From positions 35,784 to 99,783 of the forward strand of contig NZ_JAGGPB010000028.1 of assembly GCF_018614055.1 (NCBI RefSeq): 64,000 nucleotides of DNA, given 5' to 3'. The notes below the pieces were generated by a model, which saw only the letters and a list, made by a program, of their open reading frames with translations, made no database searches and had not been told where the DNA came from. This document shows positions 57,533 through 64,000 of the stretch, piece after piece. The first letter of the stretch is position 1, and each line of letters begins with the position of its first letter. This stretch comes from Streptomyces sp. ISL-98 (GTDB lineage Bacteria; Actinomycetota; Actinomycetes; Streptomycetales; Streptomycetaceae). The position numbers and the translations under genes were made by a program.

Positions 57533-58957
57533 TCACAGAGCCGAGTCGGCCTTTGCGTCTGCCGTTGCGGCCGTACGGACGGCTCCGGCGACGGCGCCCG
57601 CCACCTTGTCGTTGAAGACGGACGGGATGATGTAGTTGGCGTTCAGCTCGTCCTCGGTGACGACGTCGGCGAGGGCGGTGGCCGCCGCCAGCATCATCTC
57701 CGTGTTGACCGTGCGGGAGTGGGCGTCCAGCAGGCCTCGGAAGACGCCGGGGAAGACCAGCACGTTGTTGATCTGGTTCGGGAAGTCGGAGCGCCCGGTG
57801 GCCACAACTGCCGCGGTTTCGCGGGCGATTGCCGGGTCGACCTCGGGGTCCGGGTTCGCGAGCGCGAACACGATCGCGTTGTCCGCCATGGCCGCCACGT
57901 CGTCCCCGTTCAGGACGTTCGGGGCCGAGACGCCGATGAAGACGTCGGCGTCGACGACGGCCTCCTTGAGGGTGCCGGTGACGCCCTCCGGGTTGGTGTT
58001 GTCGGCGATCCAGCGCAGCGGCGACTCGGGGGCGGCGTCGACGAGGTCCTTGCGGCCCGCGTGCACCACGCCGTGGATGTCGGCGACGACCGCGTGCTTG
58101 ACGCCCGCGGCGATCAGGAGCTTGAGGATGGCCGTACCGGCCGCGCCCGCGCCGGACATGACGACCCGTACGTCACCGATCGCCTTGCCGACCACGCGCA
58201 GCGCGTTGGTCAGCGAGGCGAGCACCACAATGGCCGTGCCGTGCTGGTCGTCGTGGAAGACGGGGATGTCGAGGGCCTCGCGCAGGCGGGCCTCGATCTC
58301 GAAGCAGCGGGGCGCGGAGATGTCTTCGAGGTTGATGCCCGCGAAGCCGGGGGCGATGGCCTTGACGATCTCGACGATCGCATCGGAGTCCTGGGTGTCC
58401 AGGCAGATGGGCCACGCGTCGATGCCGGCGAAGCGCTTGAAGAGGGCCGCTTTGCCCTCCATGACCGGCAGTGCGGCCATCGGGCCGATGTTGCCGAGAC
58501 CGAGCACTGCGGAGCCGTCCGTCACAACTGCGACGGAGTTGCGCTTGATGGTCAGGCGGCGGGCGTCCTCGGGGTTCTCGGCGATCGCCATGCAGACGCG
58601 GGCGACACCCGGCGTGTAGATCATCGAGAGGTCGTCACGGTTGCGGATGGGGTGCTTGGACGCCATCTCGATCTTGCCGCCGAGGTGCATCAGGAACGTA
58701 CGGTCGGAGACCTTGCCCAGCACCACACCCTCGATGTCGCGCAGGTTCTCGACGATCTCGTCGGCGTGCGCGGTCGAGGTCGCCGCGATCGTGACGTCGA
58801 TCCGCAGCTTCTCGTGGCCGGATGCGGTCACGTCGAGGCCGGTCACCGACCCGCCGTGGGACTCTACGGCCGTGGTGAGCTGGCTGACCGCGGTCCCGCT
58901 CGCGGGGACCTCCAGCCGGACCGTCATCGAGTACGAGACGCTGGGCGCCGTTGCCAT
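57533..58957 (-). CDS. NAD(P)-dependent malic enzyme with N-terminal ACT domain
   Basis: 474 residues. An ACT domain (about 8-85) precedes the catalytic domain: YTPGVARVCMAIA, RNSVAVVTDGSAVLGLGNIG, GINLEDISAPRCFEIE, FHDDQHGTAIV and the cofactor loop VVMSGAGAAGTAILKLL. Reaction: malate to pyruvate plus CO2 with NAD(P)H formation. The ACT domain suggests allosteric control by an amino acid or other small effector. ATG 58957. The promoter region carries an IclR-type palindrome (59077-59090). Confidence 0.94.
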   Translation of the reverse strand: MATAPSVSYSMTVRLEVPASGTAVSQLTTAVESHGGSVTGLDVTASGHEKLRIDVTIAATSTAHADEIVENLRDIEGVVLGKVSDRTFLMHLGGKIEMASKHPIRNRDDLSMIYTPGVARVCMAIAENPEDARRLTIKRNSVAVVTDGSAVLGLGNIGPMAALPVMEGKAALFKRFAGIDAWPICLDTQDSDAIVEIVKAIAPGFAGINLEDISAPRCFEIEARLREALDIPVFHDDQHGTAIVVLASLTNALRVVGKAIGDVRVVMSGAGAAGTAILKLLIAAGVKHAVVADIHGVVHAGRKDLVDAAPESPLRWIADNTNPEGVTGTLKEAVVDADVFIGVSAPNVLNGDDVAAMADNAIVFALANPDPEVDPAIARETAAVVATGRSDFPNQINNVLVFPGVFRGLLDAHSRTVNTEMMLAAATALADVVTEDELNANYIIPSVFNDKVAGAVAGAVRTAATADAKADSAL

Positions 58958-59076
58958 GGCCGACTTCCTCTGCTTTCCCTAGCTTCATTGCTGCGCGACC
59001 GTGGCTGTTGCCCGGCGACGCCTTCCGATGGTCCCACCTACCTGCGGGTAGCAGGTAATGCGGTCATTTTGTTTTC

Positions 59077-59090
59077 GGAAACTGTTTTCC
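59077..59090. promoter_or_regulatory. IclR-type operator-like palindrome upstream of malic enzyme
   Basis: GGAAACTGTTTTCC is an imperfect palindrome in an AT-rich island of this GC-rich region. It resembles IclR-family operators (GGAAAnnnTTTCC). It lies about 120 bp before the malic-enzyme ATG. A second inverted repeat, ACCTACCTGCGGGTAGCAGGT-like, is at about 59037-59056. Confidence 0.5.
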
Positions 59091-59113
59091 ACCATACGAG
59101 AAGTGCAGGTGAA

Positions 59114-59159
59114 ACAGAAGAGGTCCGCGACACCCGTGGGTGCTGCGGACCTCTTCTGT
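59114..59159 (-). terminator. Terminator hairpin between helD-like gene and malic enzyme
   Basis: ACAGAAGAGGTCCGC and GCGGACCTCTTCTGT are perfect 15-bp arms around a 16-nt loop that itself can fold (ACCCGTGGGT). Confidence 0.75.
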
Positions 59160-59160
59160 A

Positions 59161-59191
59161 TGTACGTACCAAGTGGTGTACGTACTAAGTG
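59161..59191. repeat. Tandem TGTACGTAC(C/T)AAGTG repeat
   Basis: TGTACGTACCAAGTG (59161-59175) and TGTACGTACTAAGTG (59177-59191) differ at one base and are spaced 16 bp. Each contains the self-complementary GTACGTAC. Lies downstream of the helD-like gene, right before the terminator hairpin. Confidence 0.6.
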
Positions 59192-59345
59192 CTCAGGTGG
59201 CACCGACCCGCCATGCTCGCCTCGCGGCAAGTGGTCGCTCGTAGCGACGAAGGTTGGGCCCGGGGGCTTGGATCGAGCCGGTGCCACAGCAAGGCTAACA
59301 AACCACCCCGGCAAGTGATTCCCCCAAGCGCACGTTGACCCCGGT

Positions 59346-61763
59346 TCAGTCCCGCAGCAGTGCCGGCACCCCGTCCGCACCCGGCTTGTCGCGCTCCCCC
59401 GAAACGACCGTGAGCTGCTGCGTCGCGCGCGTCAGCGCCACGTACAGCACCCGCAGGCCCGCCGGGGATTCCTCCGCGATCTCCGCAGGTGATACGACCA
59501 CGGTCGCGTCGTACTCCAGGCCCTTCGCCTCCAGGCTGCCGAGCGCCACGACGCGCTCGCCCAGCGGCGCGAGCCACTTGCGGGCCTGCGCGCGCCGGTT
59601 CATGGCGACGACTACGCCGACCGTGCCGTCCACACGCTCCAGAAGGCGCTGTGCCTCCTCCCGCACGGCCGTGGCGACGTCCTTGTCCCGTACGACCGCG
59701 AAGCGCGGCTGGACGCCCGTGGAGCGGACCGCGGCCGGTGACTCCATGCCCGGCATGGCCAGCTCCAGGACCTTGGCCGCCAGGGCGGCGATCTCGGCCG
59801 GGTTGCGGTAATTCACGGTGAGCGTGAACTTGCGGCGCGGCCGGGCGCCGAGGGCCTCGTCGCGGGACGCGGCCGCCTCGGCCGGGTCGGACCACGAGGA
59901 CTGTGCCGCGTCACCGACGATCGTCCAGGTGGCGTGCCGGCCACGGCGGCCGACCATCCGCCACTGCATGGGCGTCAGGTCCTGCGCCTCGTCGACGATG
60001 ACGTGCGCGTACTCCGTGCGCTCCTGGGCCAGCCGCTCGGCGCGCTCCCACTGCGTCTCCTCGCGCTGCGGCATCAGCTCTTCGAGGCCGCTGAGCTGGT
60101 CGAGAGGGTCGTACTCGCGCTTCCGCTTGGGGCGGGCCGGGGTGCCGAGCAGCGTCTGAAGCTCGTCGAGCAGCGCCACGTCGTGGACGGACAGCGGACC
60201 CTGCCCCTCCGCGTCGAGGCGGCGCAGGGAGCGGGCCAGCTGGCGGGTCTCGCGCGGGTTCAGTACGCGGCGGGCCCAGCGGCCCAGGCGCCTCTCGTCG
60301 GCCATGGCGGCGAGCACCCGGCGCGGCGTGAGCTCGGGCCACCAGGCGTCGAGGAAGTCGATGAACTCCGTCTCGGTCGAGATGTCGTCGTCGAAGCCGG
60401 AGCGCAGCTCGGCGACCAGTTCGGGGTCCCCTCGTGAAAAGTCGGCAGCGCGGCCCCGGCCGCTCGACTTGGACCACAGGGCGTCGAGCAGCAGCTTGCG
60501 TGCGCGGGGGCGCAGCAGGTTGACGGGGGCCGTGCCGCTGAGGACGTTGTGCCGGATGCGGCTCAGGTCGTCGGCGTTCAGCTCCACGCGGGCGCCGAAG
60601 GCGACGACGCGCAGCCTGTCCGGGGTCGCGGCTGCCTGTGACTCCTGCGGCTCCTCCTCGCCGAAGGCCAGCTGTCCTTCATCGGCGGGGGCGGGGGCGG
60701 GCGGCGCGTCGAGGGCGCCGCGTGCCGCGTTGCGCAGCACCTTGAGCATGCGCGAGGAGCCCTTGATGCGGGCGATGTTCGGTTCGTCGTACGTCGATGC
60801 CTCCGCGCCGTCGACGAGCGAGCCGACCGCGCGGATCGCGACCTGGCCCTCCTCGCCCAGCGAGGGCAGCACGCCCTCGGTGTACGCCACGAGCAGCGGC
60901 GTCGGCGACACGATGAGGATGCCGCCCGCGTACTTCCGCCGGTCCTGGTAGAGCAGGTAGGCGGCGCGGTGCAGGGCCACGGCGGTCTTGCCCGTGCCGG
61001 GGCCGCCGGAGACCTCGGTGACGGAGGCGGCGGGGGCGCGGATGACCAGGTCCTGCTCGGCCTGGATGGACGACACGATGTCGCGCATGGTGTGGCTGCG
61101 GGCCTGCCCGAGGGCGGCCATCAGCGCGCCGTCGCCGATGACTGCCAGCGGGGCGTTGTTCAGGGTCGCCGTCAGCTCGGGGCGCATCAGGTCGTCCTCG
61201 ACGCCGAGCACCTTGCGGCCCTTGGAGCGGATGACCCGGCGGCGTACGACCCGGCCGGGCTCCTTGGGCGTGGAGCGGTAGAAGGGCGCGGCGGCCGGCG
61301 CGCGCCAGTCGATGACCAGCGGGGAGTAGTCGGCGTCGAGTACGCCGATACGCCCGATGTGCAGGGTCTCGGCGATCTCGGCCGTGAGTTCGGGGCGTAC
61401 CGCGTCGTCGGCGGGTTCGACCGAGGTGTACGCGCCGTCCGGGCCCTTCTGCCCGTCCTTGCCGCGCAGCAGATCGATGCGTCCGAAGAGGAAGTCCTCG
61501 AATTCGTTGTTGAGCCGGTTGAGGTGAATTCCGGCGCGGAAGACCTGCGCGTCACGCTCGGCGAGCGCGCCGGGCGTGCCGACCTGGCCGCGCTTGGCGG
61601 CGTCGTTCATGAGGAATTCCGCCTCGTGGATCTTCTCCTCCAGACGGCGGTACACCTGATCCAGATGATCCTGTTCGACACCGATTTCGCGGGTCCGCGC
61701 CGACTCCTCGGAGGAGTCGGAAGCGGAATCCACGGAATCGACAGCGGCATCCTGCACGGCCAC
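59346..61763 (-). CDS. HelD-like RNA polymerase-associated UvrD-family ATPase
   Basis: 805 residues. The N-terminal coiled coil (about 25-75: EQDHLDQVYRRLEEKIHEAE) and then VLDADYSPLVIDWRAPAAAP mark HelD rather than UvrD. Walker A is VSGGPGTGKTAVALHRAAYL (about residue 255); VIVDEAQDLTPMQWRM is motif II; QGDVNYR-type LTVNYRNPAEI and VLYVALTRATQQLTVV are C-terminal motifs. Established: actinobacterial HelD removes stalled or idle RNA polymerase from DNA. Some relatives (HelR) protect against rifamycins, but no rifamycin-associated element was found upstream. GTG 61763 follows AAGGGGG. Confidence 0.85.
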   Translation of the reverse strand: MAVQDAAVDSVDSASDSSEESARTREIGVEQDHLDQVYRRLEEKIHEAEFLMNDAAKRGQVGTPGALAERDAQVFRAGIHLNRLNNEFEDFLFGRIDLLRGKDGQKGPDGAYTSVEPADDAVRPELTAEIAETLHIGRIGVLDADYSPLVIDWRAPAAAPFYRSTPKEPGRVVRRRVIRSKGRKVLGVEDDLMRPELTATLNNAPLAVIGDGALMAALGQARSHTMRDIVSSIQAEQDLVIRAPAASVTEVSGGPGTGKTAVALHRAAYLLYQDRRKYAGGILIVSPTPLLVAYTEGVLPSLGEEGQVAIRAVGSLVDGAEASTYDEPNIARIKGSSRMLKVLRNAARGALDAPPAPAPADEGQLAFGEEEPQESQAAATPDRLRVVAFGARVELNADDLSRIRHNVLSGTAPVNLLRPRARKLLLDALWSKSSGRGRAADFSRGDPELVAELRSGFDDDISTETEFIDFLDAWWPELTPRRVLAAMADERRLGRWARRVLNPRETRQLARSLRRLDAEGQGPLSVHDVALLDELQTLLGTPARPKRKREYDPLDQLSGLEELMPQREETQWERAERLAQERTEYAHVIVDEAQDLTPMQWRMVGRRGRHATWTIVGDAAQSSWSDPAEAAASRDEALGARPRRKFTLTVNYRNPAEIAALAAKVLELAMPGMESPAAVRSTGVQPRFAVVRDKDVATAVREEAQRLLERVDGTVGVVVAMNRRAQARKWLAPLGERVVALGSLEAKGLEYDATVVVSPAEIAEESPAGLRVLYVALTRATQQLTVVSGERDKPGADGVPALLRD

Positions 61764-61859
61764 CGAGGCCCCCTTCTGACGTGCTGCGGGCAGCCGTCAA
61801 CCGTACGCGAAGGGGGACCCGGACCGCACCTGTACGGAACAGGGAATTGAGTGGATCTG

Positions 61860-62612
61860 TCAGGCTTCGACCTCGACCAGGCGCTTTCCGTCGAACGTCC
61901 GGACCTCGAAGTGGTCGATCTCGTCGCGGTTCATGGCCGCGCCGCCGTGCACGTACAGCGGATCCTTCGCCGTCTTGTTCGTGCTGTCCGGGATGCCGTA
62001 TCCCCACTTCGGGACGGCCCACGTGGTGACGGTCTCCTCCTTGCCGTCCTTCGCGACGGCGATGAGGCTGCACTTCAGCGGGCCCTTGACGTTCTTGAGC
62101 TCCAGGACGGTGTGGGTGCCCCAGCCCTTCTTCTCCATGCCGACGGTCGCACTGACCTTCGTGGTGGCGTCGGTCGCGACGATCTTCTCCTCCATGTGGT
62201 TGAAGAAGGCGTCCTCGGCCGGGCTGGTCGGGTGGGGTCCCGCGATGGTGCTGCCGCCACCGTCGTCCGACGTGGCCACGACCGCGATCGTCGGGCCGCC
62301 GACGACCAGTACGGCGGCTGCCGCCACCAGGTAGAACCCGCGCCGTCTGCTCTGCGCGCGCTTGGTGGCGACCTCGTCGGTGAGGCGGTCGAGCAGCTGG
62401 GGAGTGGGCTCGGTCAGCCGCGCGGGCGGGCCCGGGTACTCGGCGAGGGCGGCCATCATCGGTTCCATGCCGGCGAAGTCGTCCAGCTGGGCGGCGCAGT
62501 ACTCGCAGCCGGCCAGATGGGCTTCGAAGGCGGTGGCGTCCGCGTCGTCCAGAATGCCGAGCACATATGCGCCGACGGCATCATGCTCGGAGTGCCGGTC
62601 CTGCGTCGTCAT
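61860..62612 (-). CDS. rsuA: Membrane-bound zinc-finger anti-sigma factor (RsuA-like)
   Basis: 250 residues. The N-terminal anti-sigma domain contains His-x3-Cys-x2-Cys in HLAGCEYCAAQLDDF (residues about 32-39), the zinc anti-sigma motif. A membrane helix (about 93-112, FYLVAAAAVLVVGGPTIAVV) separates it from a secreted C-terminal domain of about 130 residues (DUF-like, with VGMEKKGWGTHTVLELKNV). Membrane crossing implies release of the sigma factor on an extracytoplasmic signal. ATG 62612 overlaps the sigma-factor stop by four bases. Confidence 0.88.
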   Translation of the reverse strand: MTTQDRHSEHDAVGAYVLGILDDADATAFEAHLAGCEYCAAQLDDFAGMEPMMAALAEYPGPPARLTEPTPQLLDRLTDEVATKRAQSRRRGFYLVAAAAVLVVGGPTIAVVATSDDGGGSTIAGPHPTSPAEDAFFNHMEEKIVATDATTKVSATVGMEKKGWGTHTVLELKNVKGPLKCSLIAVAKDGKEETVTTWAVPKWGYGIPDSTNKTAKDPLYVHGGAAMNRDEIDHFEVRTFDGKRLVEVEA

Positions 62613-63238
62613 GCCGTCACCCCTCGTTCCTCGAGCGCGAGTTTCATGGAGCGCAGTGCGTAGAAGACCCGGGACCTGACCGTCCCACTGGGTATGCCCA
62701 GCACTTCGGCCGCCTCATTGACCGTACGCCCTCTGAAGTACGTCTCGACAAGTGCTTCCCGGTGAGCGGGAGTCAAATCGTCGAGCGCGTCAGAGAGCGT
62801 CATCAGCCACAACGCCTTGTCGATCTCGTCCTCCGCGGGCATGACCTCCAGCGGCGACGGATCGACCTCCTGCGGCCGGGACTGCCGGCTGCGATGGTTG
62901 TCGATGACGATGCGACGGGCGACCGTCACCAGCCAGGGGCGGACAGAGCCGGTGGCCCGATTGAGCTGACCGGCGTTCTTCCAGGCACGGATGAGCGTCT
63001 CCTGTACGACGTCCTCGGCGCGTTGGCGGTCGCCGGCGACGAGGCGCAGTACGTAGGCCAGCAGCGGGCCGGCATGTTCGCGGTAGAGCGCGCGCATCAA
63101 CTCTTCGTCAGGAGCCTGTTTTACGGCGCGCGGTCCCCCCAAACGATGTCGAGCCCTGTGCTGACGGTCATCGGCCACGGCCGCATCCTCGCGCACCCGA
63201 ACCTCCTGGTCGAGACCCTGTGTGGCTCCCTCCTCCAT
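62609..63238 (-). CDS. sigU: ECF RNA polymerase sigma factor (SigU-like)
   Basis: 209 residues. Region 2 (about 52-115) has LYREHAGPLLAYVLRLVAGD, RAEDVVQETLIRAWKNAGQL and RPWLVTVARRIVIDNHRSRQ; region 4 (about 150-205) has LVETYFRGRTVNEAAEVLGI followed by the HTH PSGTVRSRVFYALRSM. The 45-residue N-terminal extension precedes region 2 and may be shorter if an internal start is used. The name SigU rests on recalled gene order (sigma then anti-sigma, next to malic enzyme and helD-like). ATG 63238 is chosen; GTG 63241 is adjacent. Confidence 0.85.
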   Translation of the reverse strand: MEEGATQGLDQEVRVREDAAVADDRQHRARHRLGGPRAVKQAPDEELMRALYREHAGPLLAYVLRLVAGDRQRAEDVVQETLIRAWKNAGQLNRATGSVRPWLVTVARRIVIDNHRSRQSRPQEVDPSPLEVMPAEDEIDKALWLMTLSDALDDLTPAHREALVETYFRGRTVNEAAEVLGIPSGTVRSRVFYALRSMKLALEERGVTA

Positions 63239-63299
63239 CACTACGCAAGGACGGCCGGATCGACTCAACGCAATCCGAAGAAAGTTTTCAGGCTTTCGT

Positions 63300-63857
63300 T
63301 CAGGCGCGTGACGCGACTGCGCGGCGCCGGTGGCGGGCGACCCTTTCCCGGTTGCCGCACACCTCGCTGGAGCACCAGCGCCTGCGGCGCCCCCGGGACG
63401 TATCGAGGTACAGGCGACGGCAGTTGTCACCCTCGCACTGGCGCAGGCCGGCGCGGGCGGCGGGGGCGGTCAGCAGGTCCACCGCGTCGCGGGCCACGGC
63501 GGCGAGCAGCGCCGCGCATTGGGGGGTGTCGCTGAGCGCCCTGACGAGGACGCCGTCCGCCGTACGTACGGCCCTGACGCCGGGCGGAGCGGTGGCGGCC
63601 AGGGCGTTGACGTACTCCAGGGCGCGGGGCGCGGGCCGCCCACCGAGCTCTGCGCGCACCAATTCGCCGACGTACTCCCGCACTTCGACGAACCGGCGCA
63701 CCCACCCGTCGTCGACAGCATCGAGCGCCACGGTGCAGGGCACGAGCCCGGCGCCGACCAGCCACTCCCGGAGCCGATCGGCGTCGTCGAGCTGCTCGGC
63801 GGGGTGCACCCCTGTCGCTACCAGATCCAGACAGACGCGTCCGGAGTCGTACCGCAT
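63300..63857 (-). CDS. CGNR zinc-finger / ABATE domain protein
   Basis: 185 residues. The C-terminal segment GLRQCEGDNCRRLYLDTSRG then RRRRWCSSEVCGNRERVARH is the CGNR zinc finger: four Cys with the CGNR tetrapeptide. The N-terminal part (GRVCLDLVATGVHPAEQLDD) is the ABATE stress-response domain. Family members are thought to be RNA- or DNA-binding stress regulators. ATG 63857. It lies 61 bp upstream of the sigma factor start on the same strand and may share its transcript. Confidence 0.88.
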   Translation of the reverse strand: MRYDSGRVCLDLVATGVHPAEQLDDADRLREWLVGAGLVPCTVALDAVDDGWVRRFVEVREYVGELVRAELGGRPAPRALEYVNALAATAPPGVRAVRTADGVLVRALSDTPQCAALLAAVARDAVDLLTAPAARAGLRQCEGDNCRRLYLDTSRGRRRRWCSSEVCGNRERVARHRRRAVASRA

Positions 63858-64000
63858 GCGCGTGTCACCGCCTCGGGGTTACCGGTGGGTGTCGTCCCGT
63901 CCCCCCAGAGTGCCCGCCAACACGCCGCCCCGGAACCCCTCCCACCGCACGTGCGCCCCCTGGAGGCCGGTTCGGGAAGGGGGCGGGGCGGGGGGGGGGG
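63858..64000. other. Terminal non-coding stretch, nothing recognised
   Basis: 143 bp GC-rich sequence to the window end. It finishes with a run of ten or more G residues after GGGCGGGGC. This may hold the CGNR-gene promoter and the end of a neighbouring intergenic repeat like that at 9240-9375. No gene seen. Confidence 0.4.

Noticed and set aside
61764..61859. Search for regulatory element between anti-sigma gene end and HelD-like start
   Set aside because: Only a plain GC-rich stretch with the HelD ribosome site was seen.

Overview
This is a GC-rich, actinobacterial chromosomal window, almost certainly from a Streptomyces. Evidence: strong third-position GC, abundant GTG/TTG starts, 4-base ATGA/GTGA operon overlaps, DasR-type operators before GlcNAc PTS genes, an SsgA-like sporulation protein, a mycobacterial-type CysM/CysO/Mec cysteine route, and a ClpS/DUF2017 pair. 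From memory the order resembles the conserved core of S. coelicolor around SCO2897-SCO2955; I could not run a comparison. I see no IS element, integrase, prophage or CRISPR array, so this reads as core chromosome.

Layout, left part (1-10.3 kb): tail of a penicillin-binding protein; an SMR guanidinium exporter (sugE/gdx) behind a probable guanidine-III riboswitch; GroES-like and DUF3618 genes; bcp peroxiredoxin; tRNA-Leu(UAG); rdgB; a small lipoprotein; rph; the GlcNAc PTS set nagF / nagE1 / nagE2 with three DasR-like dre sites; a metallo-beta-lactamase-fold hydrolase; a membrane-anchored PemK/MazF-like protein.

Sulfur and cobalamin block (9.4-14.3 kb, all minus strand): mec (JAMM protease), a cobalamin riboswitch, btuF-btuC-btuD, then a palindromic operator and promoter, a 34-aa Cys-containing leader peptide, cysO and cysM. 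A B12-uptake cassette lies inside the protein-thiocarboxylate cysteine pathway. CysO carries two extra residues after its diglycine.

Middle (14.4-38.9 kb): amino-acid permease, DUF2017-clpS, pncB-pncA NAD salvage, a secreted M6 (immune-inhibitor-A-like) protease, two RDD membrane proteins, an SsgA-like protein (ssgG-like), a VOC protein, an FAD-linked oxidase, a TPR protein, a beta-propeller protein, hppD with a divergent Lrp/AsnC regulator, an osmoprotectant-type ABC transporter (two permeases and a binding protein, no ATPase), an ArsR-MFS unit, a secreted Lon-like Ser/Lys protease and an IclR regulator.

Right part (39-64 kb): DEAD/DEAH-type helicase, MFS exporter, tRNA-Cys(GCA), Tat-exported lactonase-family protein, a three-subunit molybdenum hydroxylase (xanthine-dehydrogenase-like), a sugar ABC importer with cytoplasmic GH20 hexosaminidase behind tandem operators, DUF3039, YqgE/AlgH-like protein, a MurA-family enolpyruvyl transferase, a 31-aa membrane peptide, HU, ACT-domain malic enzyme, a HelD-like RNA-polymerase helicase, an ECF sigma/anti-sigma pair (sigU/rsuA-like) and a CGNR zinc-finger protein.

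Themes: amino-sugar use (PTS plus ABC plus hexosaminidase) and development/envelope functions are prominent. Two riboswitches, one leader peptide and several palindromic operators make this window rich in cis-regulation.
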